Shown piece by piece: positions 8,136 through 16,822 of a stretch of 35,209 nucleotides of DNA. The translations under genes were made by a program, and so were the position numbers. Each line of letters begins with the position of its first letter. The first letter of the stretch is position 1. The notes beneath the pieces are model-generated. The model ran no database searches, was not told where the DNA came from, and was given only the letters and a program-made list of their open reading frames with translations. The stretch lies in NCBI GenBank assembly GCA_017354375.1, contig JAFMRC010000014.1, positions 1 to 35,209 of the forward strand. Reading direction: 5' to 3'. The DNA comes from Nocardiopsaceae bacterium (lineage in GTDB: Bacteria; Actinomycetota; Actinomycetes; Streptosporangiales; Streptosporangiaceae).

Positions 8136-8689
8136 ACCTCCAGCAGCTCGGTTTCCTTGTGCTTGAGCAGCTCATCGATCTGGGCGATGTAGGTGTCGGT
8201 CAGCTCCTGCAGGTCGCGTTCTGCCCGGCGGACCTCGTCCTCGCCGGACTCGCCGTTCTTCACCAGCTTGTCCAGCGCGTCCTTGGCGTGCCGCCGCACG
8301 TTGCGGATGGCGACCCGGCCCTCCTCGGCCTTGGACCGGGCGGTCTTGGCGTACTCCCGGCGCCTCTCCTCGGTCAGCTCCGGGAAGACCACGCGGATGA
8401 TCGAGCCGTCGTTGCCCGGGTTCACCCCGAGGTCGCTGTTCCTGATGGCCTTCTCGATCGCGCCCAGGGAGGACTTGTCGAACGGCTGCACGACCATCAT
8501 CCGCGGTTCCGGCACGTGGAACGAGGCGAGCTGGTTCAGCGGGGTCTGCGCACCGTAGTACTCCACGGTGATCTTGGAGAAGATTCCCGGGTGGATCCTG
8601 CCGGTGCGGATGTTGCCGAACTCTTCCTTGGCGACCGAGACGGCCTTGTCCATTTTCTCCTCGGCATCGAGGAGGGTATCGTCAATCAT
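8132..8689 (-). CDS. frr: Ribosome recycling factor
   Basis: Splits post-termination ribosomes together with EF-G. From the ATG at 8689 the protein is 185 residues, the standard length, beginning [20 protein letters not shown] and containing [13 protein letters not shown], the [14 protein letters not shown] region and the C-terminal helix of the three-helix domain. A Met seven codons upstream is in frame, but AGGAG (8702-8698) lies at the right distance from 8689. The start follows the pyrH TAA after 2 nt and the stop overlaps cdsA by 4 nt, so the three are tightly coupled. Confidence 0.97.
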   Translation of the reverse strand: MIDDTLLDAEEKMDKAVSVAKEEFGNIRTGRIHPGIFSKITVEYYGAQTPLNQLASFHVPEPRMMVVQPFDKSSLGAIEKAIRNSDLGVNPGNDGSIIRVVFPELTEERRREYAKTARSKAEEGRVAIRNVRRHAKDALDKLVKNGESGEDEVRRAERDLQELTDTYIAQIDELLKHKETELLEV

Positions 8690-8691
8690 CG

Positions 8692-9435
8692 TTAAGGCTC
8701 CTGTGCGCACACGAGCGTGCCTATCGGCTCGCCCCGGACGGCCCTCACCACGTTACCCGGCCCCATGAGCTCGAACACGACGATGGGGAGCCCGTTGTCG
8801 CGGCAGAGGCTCACCGCCGTCGCGTCCATGACCCTGAGGCCGCGGCTGAGGTATTCACCATAGTCGAGTTTGCTAAAGCGTGTCGCGTGCGGATGGATCC
8901 GGGGATCGGCGTCGTAGATCCCGTCCACGCGGGTGCCCTTGAGTACCGAGTCCGCTCCGATGTCCAGCGCCCGCTGCGCGGCGGCGGTGTCGGTCGAGAA
9001 GAACGGCGCGCCGATCCCGCCGCCGAAGATAACGACCCGGCCCTTCTCCAGGTGCCTGACGGCCCTTCGGGGGATGTACGGCTCGGCTACCTGGCCCATC
9101 GTGATCGCGGTCTGGACCCGGGTGCCGATGCCGGCCTTCTCCAGCGCGTCCTGCAGGGCCAGGCAGTTGATGACCGTGCTGAGCATGCCCATGTTGTCGG
9201 CTTGCGCCCGGTCGATGCCGCGCTCGGCGAGCACGGCGCCGCGAAACATGTTCCCGCCGCCGATCACGACCGCGACCTGGAGATCCTCCTTGACCGCGGC
9301 GCAGATCTCGCCAGCCAGGTATGTCATGACATCGGGATCGATGCCAAGTGGCTCGGCACCAGCGAGAAGGGCGCCGGACAGCTTGACCACCACCCGGCGC
9401 CACGCCGGACTGGTGTCCCTCTCGCTTTCCGGCAC
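8692..9435 (-). CDS. pyrH: Uridylate kinase (UMP kinase)
   Basis: Phosphorylates UMP to UDP in pyrimidine synthesis. 247 residues with amino-acid-kinase features: [10 protein letters not shown] for phosphate binding, [27 protein letters not shown], the [12 protein letters not shown] region and [14 protein letters not shown]. The start is GTG at 9435; the nearby purine run AAGG is a weak ribosome binding site. The 112 bp between tsf and this gene contain a hairpin over the tsf stop and no other gene. The stop lies 2 nt before frr. Confidence 0.96.
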   Translation of the reverse strand: MPESERDTSPAWRRVVVKLSGALLAGAEPLGIDPDVMTYLAGEICAAVKEDLQVAVVIGGGNMFRGAVLAERGIDRAQADNMGMLSTVINCLALQDALEKAGIGTRVQTAITMGQVAEPYIPRRAVRHLEKGRVVIFGGGIGAPFFSTDTAAAQRALDIGADSVLKGTRVDGIYDADPRIHPHATRFSKLDYGEYLSRGLRVMDATAVSLCRDNGLPIVVFELMGPGNVVRAVRGEPIGTLVCAQEP

Positions 9436-9536
9436 CCTTGCCTGACCTGCCTGCTGGTGGTGGTACTCGCCTGTATTCTCCGCTGGCTACCTTTTTGCCC
9501 TCGTTGTACGGCCTTACCCGTTTTTGCGCTCATCGC

Positions 9537-9553
9537 GCCTGACGGCGTCAGGC
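9537..9553 (-). terminator. Hairpin over the tsf stop codon
   Basis: GCCTGA-CGGCG-TCAGGC, a 6-bp stem with 5-nt loop that includes the tsf TGA. It could end or attenuate transcription between tsf and pyrH. Short, with no T-run, so only a candidate. Confidence 0.35.
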
Positions 9554-10387
9554 CTGGCCGATCTGGAACCGGGCGAAGCCCCGCACGTTCACGTCGTCGG
9601 CCTTGAGCACCTGGGCGACCGTCTTCTTCGGCTCCTTCACGAACGCCTGCTCGGTGAGCACCACGTCCTTGAAGAACGCGCCGAGACGGCCCTCTACGAT
9701 CTTGCCGATCGCCTGCTCCGGCTTGCCCTCGTCGCGGGTGATCTGCTCCACGATCCGGCGCTCCTTCTCGACCACGTCCGCGGGCACCTCGTCGCGGGTG
9801 AGGTACTGCGGGCGCATGGCCGCGACCTGCTGGCCCAGGTTCTTCGCCACTTCCTCGTTGACGGAGTCCAGCTGCAGGAGCACGCCGAGGGTCGGCGGCA
9901 GGTCCGGATCCGAGCGGTGCAGGTACGTGGTCACGTAGCCGCCCTCGAAGCTGGCGAACCGGCCCAGCTCGATCTTCTCCTTGATCGAGGCGCTGGTTTC
10001 CTCGATCAGCTTCTCCACGGTCTTGCCGGGCTGCGCCTCTACCGCGAGCAGGGCGAGCCGGTCCGTGGCCTTGCCGGCCAGGGCGGCCTCGGCGATCCGC
10101 GCCGCGACCTCCTGGAACTGGCTGTTCTTCGCCACGAAGTCGGTCTCGCAGTTCAGCTCGACCAGGACGCCCGCGCTACCGGTCCCATTCAGCTCGGCGG
10201 TGACCAGGCCGTTACCCGCGGTACGGGTGGCGCGCTTGCCGGCGTCCTTGACGCCCTTGAGCCGCAGGACCTCGACGGCGGCGTCGAAGTCGCCGTTGGC
10301 CTCGGTGAGGGCGTTCTTGCAGTCCATCATGCCCGCGCCGGTCTGCTCGCGGAGCCGCTTCACGTCAGCGGCGGAAATGTTCGCCAT
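9548..10387 (-). CDS. tsf: Translation elongation factor Ts
   Basis: Nucleotide exchange factor for EF-Tu. 279 residues, normal for actinobacteria. The N-terminal UBA-like domain (SAADVKRLREQTGAGMMDCK) is followed by the core with LVELNCETDFVAKN, the signature contacting EF-Tu, and the second core subdomain with VLLQLDSVNEEVAKN. The ATG at 10387 is preceded by AGGGGAA at a slightly long distance. It lies 34 bp after rpsB, whose last 20 bp are duplicated in the gap. Confidence 0.97.
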   Translation of the reverse strand: MANISAADVKRLREQTGAGMMDCKNALTEANGDFDAAVEVLRLKGVKDAGKRATRTAGNGLVTAELNGTGSAGVLVELNCETDFVAKNSQFQEVAARIAEAALAGKATDRLALLAVEAQPGKTVEKLIEETSASIKEKIELGRFASFEGGYVTTYLHRSDPDLPPTLGVLLQLDSVNEEVAKNLGQQVAAMRPQYLTRDEVPADVVEKERRIVEQITRDEGKPEQAIGKIVEGRLGAFFKDVVLTEQAFVKEPKKTVAQVLKADDVNVRGFARFQIGQA

Positions 10388-10402
10388 CGTCGTCTGTTCC
10401 CC

Positions 10403-10442
10403 TACTCAGTCGCAGTCGCGTCTACTCAGTCGCGGTCGCGTC
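10403..10442 (-). repeat. 20-bp tandem duplication of the rpsB 3' end
   Basis: Two adjacent 20-bp units (10403-10422 and 10423-10442) differ at one position. On the coding strand each reads GACGCGACYGCGACTGAGTA, so the last codons and stop of rpsB occur twice; the second copy fills most of the rpsB-tsf gap. Confidence 0.85.
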
Positions 10443-11537
10443 GTTGGCATCGGCGGCATCCCCGGCCGCCGACTCGGCAGGTGCGGCGGTCGCGGCGGTC
10501 GCGTCATCGGTGACAGCGGTCTCAGCGGCGGCCGTCTCGGGGGCAGCCGCTTCGGTCGTGTCCGTCTCGGCAGGCTCGGTCGCCTGGACCGCCTGCGCCG
10601 TCTCGGTGGCAGCCCCGGCAGGCGCCGAGGTGGCCTCCACCGTCTCGGTGGCGGGCGTCTCGGTCGCGGGCGTCTCGGTGGCGACCGCTCCGGTCATGGG
10701 CGTCTCAGCCGTCTCGGCAGGTGCCCCGCCGGGCGGCGTGGTACCAGTGCCGCCGCCCTGCAGCAGGTCGCGTTCCCACTCGGCGAGCGGCTCCTCGCTG
10801 GTGAACTGGTCATCGACGGGCTTGGCATCACCGTTGGAGGCGCCGGCCCTGGCCATCAGGCCATCCGCCACGGCGTCGGCCACCACGCGGGTCAGCAGCG
10901 CTACGCTGCGGATCGCGTCGTCGTTGCCCGGGATCGGGTAGCTGACCTCATCGGGGTCACAGTTGGTGTCGAGGATCGCGACGACGGGGATGCCCAGCTT
11001 CTGCGCCTCGCTGACCGCGATGTGCTCCTTCTTGGTGTCCACCACCCAGACGGCGCTCGGCACCTTCGCCATGTCCCGGATGCCGCCGAGGGTGCGATCC
11101 AGCTTGTCGCGCTCCCGCTTGAGCTGGAGCAGTTCCTTCTTGGTCATGCCGGAGCCCGGCACGTCGCCGAAGTCGATCTCCTCAAGCTCCTTGAGCCGCT
11201 GGAGGCGCTTGAACACCGTGGTGAAGTTCGTCAGCATCCCGCCCAGCCAGCGCTGGTTGACGAAGGGCATGCCGACGCGGCGTGCCTGCTCGGCGATCGC
11301 CTCCTGGGCTTGCTTCTTGGTGCCCACGTACAGGATCGTGCCGCCGTGCGCGACCGTTTCCCTGATGAACTCGTAGGCGCGGTCGATATACTCCAGCGAC
11401 TGCTGCAGGTCGATGATGTAGATGCCGTTGCGCTCGGTGAAGATGTAGCGCTTCATCTTCGGGTTCCAGCGCCTGGTCTGGTGGCCGAAGTGAACGCCGC
11501 TCTCCAGGAGCTGCTTCATGGTGACGACCGGTGCCAT
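10422..11537 (-). CDS. rpsB: Ribosomal protein S2 with long acidic C-terminal tail
   Basis: Small-subunit protein, 371 residues. The S2 core (about 1-260) is complete, with [48 protein letters not shown] and [14 protein letters not shown]. The last 105 residues are an Ala/Thr/Glu/Pro-rich low-complexity extension with repeated ETPAT units, much longer than in E. coli S2; actinobacterial S2 often has a shorter version. The ATG has a strong AGGGAGGA (11550-11543) 5 nt upstream. It is followed closely by tsf. Confidence 0.97.
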   Translation of the reverse strand: MAPVVTMKQLLESGVHFGHQTRRWNPKMKRYIFTERNGIYIIDLQQSLEYIDRAYEFIRETVAHGGTILYVGTKKQAQEAIAEQARRVGMPFVNQRWLGGMLTNFTTVFKRLQRLKELEEIDFGDVPGSGMTKKELLQLKRERDKLDRTLGGIRDMAKVPSAVWVVDTKKEHIAVSEAQKLGIPVVAILDTNCDPDEVSYPIPGNDDAIRSVALLTRVVADAVADGLMARAGASNGDAKPVDDQFTSEEPLAEWERDLLQGGGTGTTPPGGAPAETAETPMTGAVATETPATETPATETVEATSAPAGAATETAQAVQATEPAETDTTEAAAPETAAAETAVTDDATAATAAPAESAAGDAADANDATATE

Positions 11538-11959
11538 CGCGGTCCTCCCTGTACATGCCCGCGGCCCCGTGGTGGCTCGCAGGCGGCTCGGTTACCTCCT
11601 GGTGCCCGCCGTGGTTACCTGCGCCGTGCAGCCGACCTGGATCTGGTCCCGGCCGACGGACCGAGCGGCGCAGTCCGCGCGATCCCAGTCGCATGGATGC
11701 GATGCTGGGTTCGTCACGTCGTGCGGGCACGCGAATTTTGGCCGCCCACGTTCGTGGCAGTGCGTCACGCGGGAGGCCAGTTACCAGGCTACCGGAAGTT
11801 GGCCCCCGCCGCGCCGCCAACTACCCCTCCTGAGGGGCGGGCCGAGTCGTGTCCCTGGGGCCTCGTGCCCCTGAGGCGTGTCCCCTGGGGCGCGGCTCCT
11901 CGGATGCGGTTTCTCGGACGCGGCTTCTCGGACGTGGCCCCTCGGACGTGGCCCCTGGG
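11538..11959 (-). other. Non-coding region between xerC and rpsB (rpsB leader)
   Basis: 422 bp with no convincing gene. It holds the rpsB ribosome binding site and, further up on the minus strand, two AGGTAACC segments, one of them part of AGGAGGTAACC, a perfect anti-SD complement with no start codon behind it. A small palindrome CCCCT-CCTG-AGGGG lies at 11824-11837 and may end the xerC transcript. The part next to the xerC stop is a 14-bp tandem repeat. The rpsB promoter should lie here but I could not place it. Autoregulation by S2 is known in other bacteria; whether it acts here is open. Confidence 0.5.
11899..11954. repeat. 14-bp tandem repeat, four copies, next to xerC stop
   Basis: Four consecutive 14-bp units (CTCGGATGCGGTTT, CTCGGACGCGGCTT, CTCGGACGTGGCCC twice). 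The last two are identical. The array stops 5 bp from the xerC stop codon. Confidence 0.85.
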
Positions 11960-13012
11960 CTACGCGCGGGGGTGGGCCTGGCGGTAGCTAGCCTTGAGGC
12001 GCTCGGCTGACACGTGCGTGTAGATCTGCGTCGTCGCCGGAGACGCGTGGCCGAGGAACTCCTGCACGCTTCGCAGGTCCGCTCCCCCTTCCAGCAGGTG
12101 CGTCGCCGCGGTGTGCCGGATGGCGTGCGGACCAGCGCCCGCGTCCGCCCCGCCTGGAGGACTCGCCCCGCCTGGAGGACTCGCCGCGCCGTCCCCGAGG
12201 TGCCTAGCGGATCGCCGGGCCGAGGCGACCCGCGCGTGAACGATCCGCCGCGCCGTCCGCGGGTCCAGCCGACCGCCGCGCGCACCGAGGAACAGGGCCG
12301 TGCCACTGCGCGCGTTCACCAGCGCGGGACGGCCCGCCTCTTCCCAGCACGTCACCGCGTGCATCGCGGGAATGCCCACCGGCACCACCCGTTCCTTGCG
12401 TCCCTTCCCGAAGACGCGAACGGTGCGCCGCCCGGCGTCCAGGCCATCGATGTCCAGCTCGCACAGCTCGCTGACCCGGATCCCGGACGCGTACAGCAAC
12501 TCGAGCACCGCGGCATCGCGTATCGACAGCGCCGCCTGCGCGGGCTGGCCCATCTCGAGATCCCGCAACGCGCGGTCGGCGCAGTCCGCGAGAACAGCGT
12601 CGATTTCTTCCCTGCGCAACACGTGCGGCAGCGTCCTGCGGGCCTTCGGCGTACCGAGCTGGGGACCTGGATCGACCGCGAGCCAGCCCCTCCGGTGCGC
12701 GAAGGACGTGAACGCGCGGGCCGCCGCGCCGCGCCGCGCCAGCGTGGTACGCGCCGCGCCGGCCTCATGCTGGCTGGCCAGCCATCCGCGCAGGGTCATC
12801 AGGTCGAGCGCGCCGGGCTCGGCGATGCCGCCGCGGCAGGCGTATTCCAGCAGCGACTGGATGTCACCGTGATAGGCGCGGACCGTGTGCCGCGACAGCG
12901 ACCGCTCCGCGTCGAGATGGTGGCTGAACTCCGCCAGCGCGACGCTGAGGGCCTCGGGCAGCGCGGAAGACGGCCCGTCCGGGCCGACGTCGCGTGCCCG
13001 TGGCGTAGCCAT
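11960..13012 (-). CDS. xerC: Tyrosine recombinase XerC
   Basis: Chromosome-dimer resolution recombinase acting at dif. From the ATG at 13012 the protein has 350 residues, beginning [10 protein letters not shown]. Core-binding domain about 20-110, catalytic domain about 130-345. Catalytic residues: Arg179 in SGIRVSEL, Lys203 in [13 protein letters not shown], His296 and Arg299 in [10 protein letters not shown], His322 in LGHASPATT and Tyr331 in IYTHV. Residues 272-294 are a Gly/Pro/Ala insertion just before the HxxR motif, partly built from an 18-bp tandem repeat; other XerC proteins lack it. An in-frame ATG at 13060 is less likely because it falls in the AT-rich promoter-like stretch. The neighbourhood (dprA, comM above, rpsB below) matches mycobacterial xerC. 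Confidence 0.93.
   Translation of the reverse strand: MATPRARDVGPDGPSSALPEALSVALAEFSHHLDAERSLSRHTVRAYHGDIQSLLEYACRGGIAEPGALDLMTLRGWLASQHEAGAARTTLARRGAAARAFTSFAHRRGWLAVDPGPQLGTPKARRTLPHVLRREEIDAVLADCADRALRDLEMGQPAQAALSIRDAAVLELLYASGIRVSELCELDIDGLDAGRRTVRVFGKGRKERVVPVGIPAMHAVTCWEEAGRPALVNARSGTALFLGARGGRLDPRTARRIVHARVASARRSARHLGDGAASPPGGASPPGGADAGAGPHAIRHTAATHLLEGGADLRSVQEFLGHASPATTQIYTHVSAERLKASYRQAHPRA
12146..12181 (-). repeat. 18-bp tandem duplication inside xerC
   Basis: Two identical 18-bp units (CGCCCCGCCTGGAGGACT on the plus strand) encode the repeated SPPGGA of the XerC insertion. Confidence 0.9.
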
Positions 13013-13060
13013 GGGCACAGTCTGGCACCACCCGGCTCGGATTGCGCGAACCTTGCGCAT

Positions 13061-13095
13061 GTTTTATCAAAATCAAACAATCATCCAACATACCC
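13061..13095 (-). promoter_or_regulatory. AT-rich promoter-like segment before xerC
   Basis: An abrupt AT-rich island in the 58-bp gap after dprA. On the minus strand it reads GTTGGATGATTGTTTGAT followed by TTTGATAAAAC; GATAAA could be a -10 with GTTGGA or TTGTTT upstream. A start near 13056 would exclude the ATG at 13060 and favour translation from 13012. Confidence 0.35.
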
Positions 13096-13118
13096 GACGG
13101 AGCCGGAAGCAGGCGAGG

Positions 13119-14492
13119 CTAACTCTGGCGGACACGCCAGCCACGCTCGCACCGCTCGGCGAAGCCGCCCGCGGCGAGCTCGCCCAGCAGCCTCAGGACG
13201 ATGGCGGGCGGCAGCCCGGCCTTCGCGGCGACCTCCGTCGTGCCGAGCCCGCCCCGGACCGGGAGCGCGTCGAGTACGGCCGCCGATTCCAAGTCGAGCT
13301 GGTCCCGCGGCAGCACCGGGCTGGGACGCGCCGCCAGCGACCTGCCCCGCCGACGTTGGCCGTCCCGGCCGCCGTCGCGCTCGCCCGTGCCCGGTGCCGG
13401 GAACGGCGGGAGCTCCTGCGACTGCTCCCCGAGCGGGGTCACCACATCGAGGACATCCTCGGCGCTGGTGACGAGCGCCCCGCCCCAGTCCCTGATGATC
13501 CTGTGGCAGCCGCGGGACTGCTCGGAGGTGATCGGGCCGGGTACGGCCAGCAGCTCGCGCCCCAGGTCACGGGCGTGGCGCGCGGTGTTCAGCGCGCCAC
13601 TGCGCTCCCCGGCCTCGACGACCAGCGTCCCGGTGGACAGCGCCGCTATAACGCGGTTGCGGACGAGGAAGCGGAGCCGCGACGGGTTACGGCCGGGCGG
13701 CCACTCGCTGACCACCACCCCGTTCTCGGCGATCGCGTCCAGCAGGTCCTTGTGGCCGGCCGGGTAGGGCATGTCCACGCCGCAGGCCAGCACCGCGACC
13801 GTGACGCCCTCGGCACCGAGCGCGCCGGAGTGCGCCGCCCCGTCCACGCCGTAGGCGGCACCGGAGATGACCGTCCAGCCGCGCTCCGCGATGGACGCGG
13901 CGATCTCGCACGCCACGTAGGAGCCGTAGGCCGTCGCGGCCCGGGAACCGACTATCGACACCGACCGCAGGCAACTGAACCGCAGGTCCGCGACCCCTCG
14001 CAGCCACAGCGCATAGGGCCGGGCCGCGCCCAGGTCGTCCAGCCTCGTCGGCCATTCCGGGTCACCGGGACACGCCAGGCGGATACCGCGACGGCACAAC
14101 TGCTCCAGTTTTCCGGCCGTGGGCAGCTCACCGAGTCGGGTCTCCCACCGCTTCAGGGCCTTGCGCGCGGCATCCCTCGCCGGCCCTGCCGGCGGAGGCG
14201 GGCCGGGGAGCCTGCCCGCCATGATCGCCGCCAGCACCGGTGCCGCGCCATGCGCCTGCACGAGTGCTCCCAGCCTCTCGTCGGACGGCTCGGCGAGGTA
14301 GGTCAGCGACGCGCGGGCCAGGCGCTCGTCATCGAACCCGATCATCGACCTCGCCGCCGTCTCGTCCGTCGCCGTCTCGTCCGTCGCCATGTCGTTCGTC
14401 GCCATAACGTCCGCCGTCGTATCGTCTGGCGCCATGCCGCTCGCTGCCATATCGCCAGGAGCCACTTCGCTCGCTGTCGTATCGATAGTCAT
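13119..14492 (-). CDS. dprA: DNA-processing protein DprA
   Basis: Loads RecA on incoming single-stranded DNA in competent bacteria; its role in actinobacteria is less clear. From the ATG at 14492 (GGAGG 8 nt upstream) the protein has 457 residues. Residues 1-48 are a repeat-derived Met/Ala/Thr/Asp tail; a helical region follows, then the Rossmann-like core with SIVGSRAATAYG, VISGAAYGVDGAAHSGAL, LACGVDMPYPAGH and VVSEWPPG, then FLVRNRVIAALS and LAVPGPITSEQSRGCHRII. A Gly/Arg linker leads to the C-terminal winged-helix domain (VLDALPVRGGLGTTEVAAKA). It starts 23 nt after comM. Confidence 0.94.
   Translation of the reverse strand: MTIDTTASEVAPGDMAASGMAPDDTTADVMATNDMATDETATDETAARSMIGFDDERLARASLTYLAEPSDERLGALVQAHGAAPVLAAIMAGRLPGPPPPAGPARDAARKALKRWETRLGELPTAGKLEQLCRRGIRLACPGDPEWPTRLDDLGAARPYALWLRGVADLRFSCLRSVSIVGSRAATAYGSYVACEIAASIAERGWTVISGAAYGVDGAAHSGALGAEGVTVAVLACGVDMPYPAGHKDLLDAIAENGVVVSEWPPGRNPSRLRFLVRNRVIAALSTGTLVVEAGERSGALNTARHARDLGRELLAVPGPITSEQSRGCHRIIRDWGGALVTSAEDVLDVVTPLGEQSQELPPFPAPGTGERDGGRDGQRRRGRSLAARPSPVLPRDQLDLESAAVLDALPVRGGLGTTEVAAKAGLPPAIVLRLLGELAAGGFAERCERGWRVRQS
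14356..14415 (-). repeat. 15-bp tandem repeat at the dprA 5' end
   Basis: Unit GCCGTCTCGTCCGTC twice exactly, then GCCATGTCGTTCGTC and a weaker fourth copy. Translated, it gives the TDETATDETA and MATNDMA segments of the DprA N-terminus. Confidence 0.85.
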
Positions 14493-14515
14493 CGGAATGT
14501 CCTCCGTCCCCGTAG

Positions 14516-16075
14516 TCAGTTGTTTATCCCCAGCCACAGGCCCAGAGCCGTGTGGATCTCGTCCTTGCCTGGCCGGGGCCGGGCCGCCAGGTCCGCGACG
14601 CTCCACGCGACCCGGGTGATCTTGTCAACGCCACGGGCGCTGAGTTGCCCCAGTTCCATGGCGTGATCGAGCTGGCGCAGCGCTCCCGGCTCCGGCGAAT
14701 ACGAGCGGCGCAGCTCCGCGCCCGGGACCTCGGCGTTGAGTCGCCACGGCGTGCCCTCCAGGCGGCGCGCGGATCGCTCGCGGGCGAGCGCGACCCGCTG
14801 GGCGACGACCTCGCTGGTTTCCGTGAAGTTGCGGTCGTACAGCATGGCCCGGCGGCTCACCTGCTCAAGCCTGACCTTCACATCGACGCGGTCAAGCAGC
14901 GGGCCGGACAGCCGCCTCAGGTAGCGGTCCCTGACGGCCGGGCTGCAGGAACATCTCCGCCCGCTCCCGGCGGCCTTCGCGCACGGGCAGGGGTTGGCCG
15001 CGAGCACCAGGGTGAAGCGGGCGGGAAATGTCGCGAACATCCGTGAACGGGCCACGGTGACCTGCCCGGCCTCCAGCGGCTGGCGGAGCGCGTCGAGCAC
15101 GTCTCGGTGGAATTCCGGGGCCTCATCCAGGAACAGCACGCCGCGGTGGGCCAGGCTCGCCGCCCCGGGCCGGACGAGCCCGCTGCCGCCGCCCACGATC
15201 GCGGCCTTGCTCGAGCTGTGGTGCGGTGCGCAGAACGGCGGCCTCGTGATCAGCCCCGATCCCGGCGGAAGAGTCCCGGCGACCGAGTGGATCGACGTCA
15301 CCTCCAGGGACGCCCGCGGCTCCAGGTCGGGCAGGATCGTCGGCAACCGCTCGGCCAGCATCGTCTTGCCCGCTCCCGGCGGGCCGAGCAACGACAGGTT
15401 ATGCCCGCCAGCCGCGCAGATCTCCGCGGCCATCCGCGCCATCGACTGGCCGAGCACGTCGGCCAGGTCGAGCTGGCGACCGCACCCGCCGTCAGGAACG
15501 CCCATGCCACCCATGTCGCCTGGGCCACTCGGACGCGGACGCACCGCGACCTGGGGGAATGGGCCGCCGCGGAGCCAGTCCATGACCTGGATCAGGCTCT
15601 TCGCCCCGACGACCCGGACCCCGGGGACGAGCTCGGCCTCCTCCTTGTTCTCAGCGGCCACTACCATCGTCGTCACGCCGCCCGCCGTGGCCGCCACGAC
15701 CGCGGGAAGAACGCCGGGCACCGGGCGCAGCTGGCCGTCGAGGCCGAGCTCGGCGAGGAACATCATGCCCTTGGGCGCGGTGAGCGGCACGACGTCCGCC
15801 GCCGCGAGCAAGGCAACCGCGATCGCCAGATCAAAGCCCGACCCTCGCTTGGGCAGGTTCGCCGGGGACAGGCCGATCGTGATCTTCCGCTTGGGCCAGT
15901 CCTGGCCGCTGTTCAAGATCGCCGCGCGGACCCGGTCCCGCGCCTCGCGCAGCGCCGTGTCCGGCAGCCCGACCAGGATCGTCGCGGGCAGGCCATCGGC
16001 GATGTCGGCCTCGACCTCGACGAGGTGCCCCTCAACCCCGACGAGGGCGACCGAGTAGGTGCGAGCCAGCGGCAT
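14516..16075 (-). CDS. comM: YifB/ComM-type Mg-chelatase-like AAA+ ATPase
   Basis: ComM is a hexameric branch-migration helicase in natural transformation of Vibrio; actinobacterial orthologues are common. From the ATG at 16075 (MPLARTYSVALVGVEG) it has 519 residues. An N-terminal ChlI-like domain (about 20-145) with FDLAIAVALLAA precedes the Mg-chelatase ATPase, with Walker A GPPGAGKT at 231-238, the CAPHHSSSKAAIVGGG motif, Walker B VLFLDEAPEF and arginine-finger region RDRYLRRLSGPLLDRVD. A zinc-like Cys cluster (NPCPCAKA, CSCSP) follows the sensor region. The start is 1 nt after the yraN stop. Confidence 0.94.
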   Translation of the reverse strand: MPLARTYSVALVGVEGHLVEVEADIADGLPATILVGLPDTALREARDRVRAAILNSGQDWPKRKITIGLSPANLPKRGSGFDLAIAVALLAAADVVPLTAPKGMMFLAELGLDGQLRPVPGVLPAVVAATAGGVTTMVVAAENKEEAELVPGVRVVGAKSLIQVMDWLRGGPFPQVAVRPRPSGPGDMGGMGVPDGGCGRQLDLADVLGQSMARMAAEICAAGGHNLSLLGPPGAGKTMLAERLPTILPDLEPRASLEVTSIHSVAGTLPPGSGLITRPPFCAPHHSSSKAAIVGGGSGLVRPGAASLAHRGVLFLDEAPEFHRDVLDALRQPLEAGQVTVARSRMFATFPARFTLVLAANPCPCAKAAGSGRRCSCSPAVRDRYLRRLSGPLLDRVDVKVRLEQVSRRAMLYDRNFTETSEVVAQRVALARERSARRLEGTPWRLNAEVPGAELRRSYSPEPGALRQLDHAMELGQLSARGVDKITRVAWSVADLAARPRPGKDEIHTALGLWLGINN

Positions 16076-16076
16076 C

Positions 16077-16433
16077 TCAGCCCACCCCCCTGACGTGCTC
16101 GATCGTGAAGCCCCCGCTGCCATCTCGCAGCAGCCCCAGCACGTCAATGCGGATCTGGTCGAACCGGATACCGTGGGCGTTCAGCCACAGGACCGCGAGC
16201 CGCCGTAGCCGACGGCGCTTGGCCCGGCCGATCGCCTCAAGCGGCGTCCCGTAGCGCGTCCCGGACCGGGTCTTGACCTCGCAGACGACAAGCGAGTGAC
16301 GCTCGGTCGCCACGATGTCGATCTCGCCGTCCGCGCAGCGCCAGTTGCGGTCCAGGATGCGGAACCCTCGCTCCGCCAGGTAATCCGCGGCCGCCTGTTC
16401 GCCCTCACGGCCGAGTACATCTTTAGCGTGCAT
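16077..16433 (-). CDS. yraN: YraN/UPF0102 family endonuclease-like protein
   Basis: 118 residues from the ATG at 16433, chosen because GGAGG (16446-16442) stands 8 nt upstream; an in-frame ATG at 16490 lies close to the DnaA boxes. Restriction-endonuclease-like fold with GREGEQAAADYLAERGFRIL, the putative active site GEIDIVA plus EVKTR, and AIGRAKRRRLRRLA. The biochemical function is unproven. It is the first gene of yraN-comM-dprA, the conserved order in actinobacteria. Confidence 0.93.
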   Translation of the reverse strand: MHAKDVLGREGEQAAADYLAERGFRILDRNWRCADGEIDIVATERHSLVVCEVKTRSGTRYGTPLEAIGRAKRRRLRRLAVLWLNAHGIRFDQIRIDVLGLLRDGSGGFTIEHVRGVG

Positions 16434-16498
16434 CACAACCACCTCCGCTACCGACGATGAACCGGACCGGAGAACGCGCGCATCGGCCATTTTTTTAC

Positions 16499-16570
16499 TG
16501 TGGACAAAATCTTAAGATCACGGCCTTTTCCTGTGGATAAAGCCAAATGATCACGGCTATCTGTGGATAA
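16499..16570 (-). promoter_or_regulatory. Array of three DnaA boxes upstream of yraN-comM-dprA
   Basis: On the minus strand TTGTCCACA (16507-16499), TTATCCACA (16540-16532) and TTATCCACA (16570-16562). All three match DnaA-box consensus, point the same way and start 33 and 30 bp apart, about three helical turns. They sit in degenerate tandem units that also share ATCACGGC segments. The array is 66-137 bp before the yraN start. No dnaA, dnaN or other origin gene is nearby, so this is probably a DnaA-responsive promoter or titration site, not oriC. Function is inference. Confidence 0.65.
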
Positions 16571-16822
16571 CCCGACGAGAATGTCAGCGGCTCGTGTTTA
16601 AATGGCCGAGCGGGCCTCTATGCGCCGTGCCGCGCGGGGCAGGCGCGGCGCGGGGCAGGCGCGGCGCGGCAGGCTAGGGACAGCGAAGGTCCCATCGCTG
16701 CTGCATGATTGTGTACGCGCTGGCGCCGTTGGTGTCGCTATGAGGCCTGTTGCAGAAGAGGCGCTCGTGATGGCTCCCGGCGGATGCCCGGCCATTTCCG
16801 TCCCTGTCCGGCCTGGCGGGAT

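Noticed and set aside
9981-11987. 668-codon plus-strand frame over rpsB and tsf
   Set aside because: It is antisense to two unmistakable genes and rich in Arg/Gly/Ser as expected of a shadow frame in GC-rich DNA; no domain is recognisable.
16499-16570. Chromosomal origin of replication
   Set aside because: Only three DnaA boxes, no AT-rich unwinding region of size, and no dnaA, dnaN, rpmH or recF in view.
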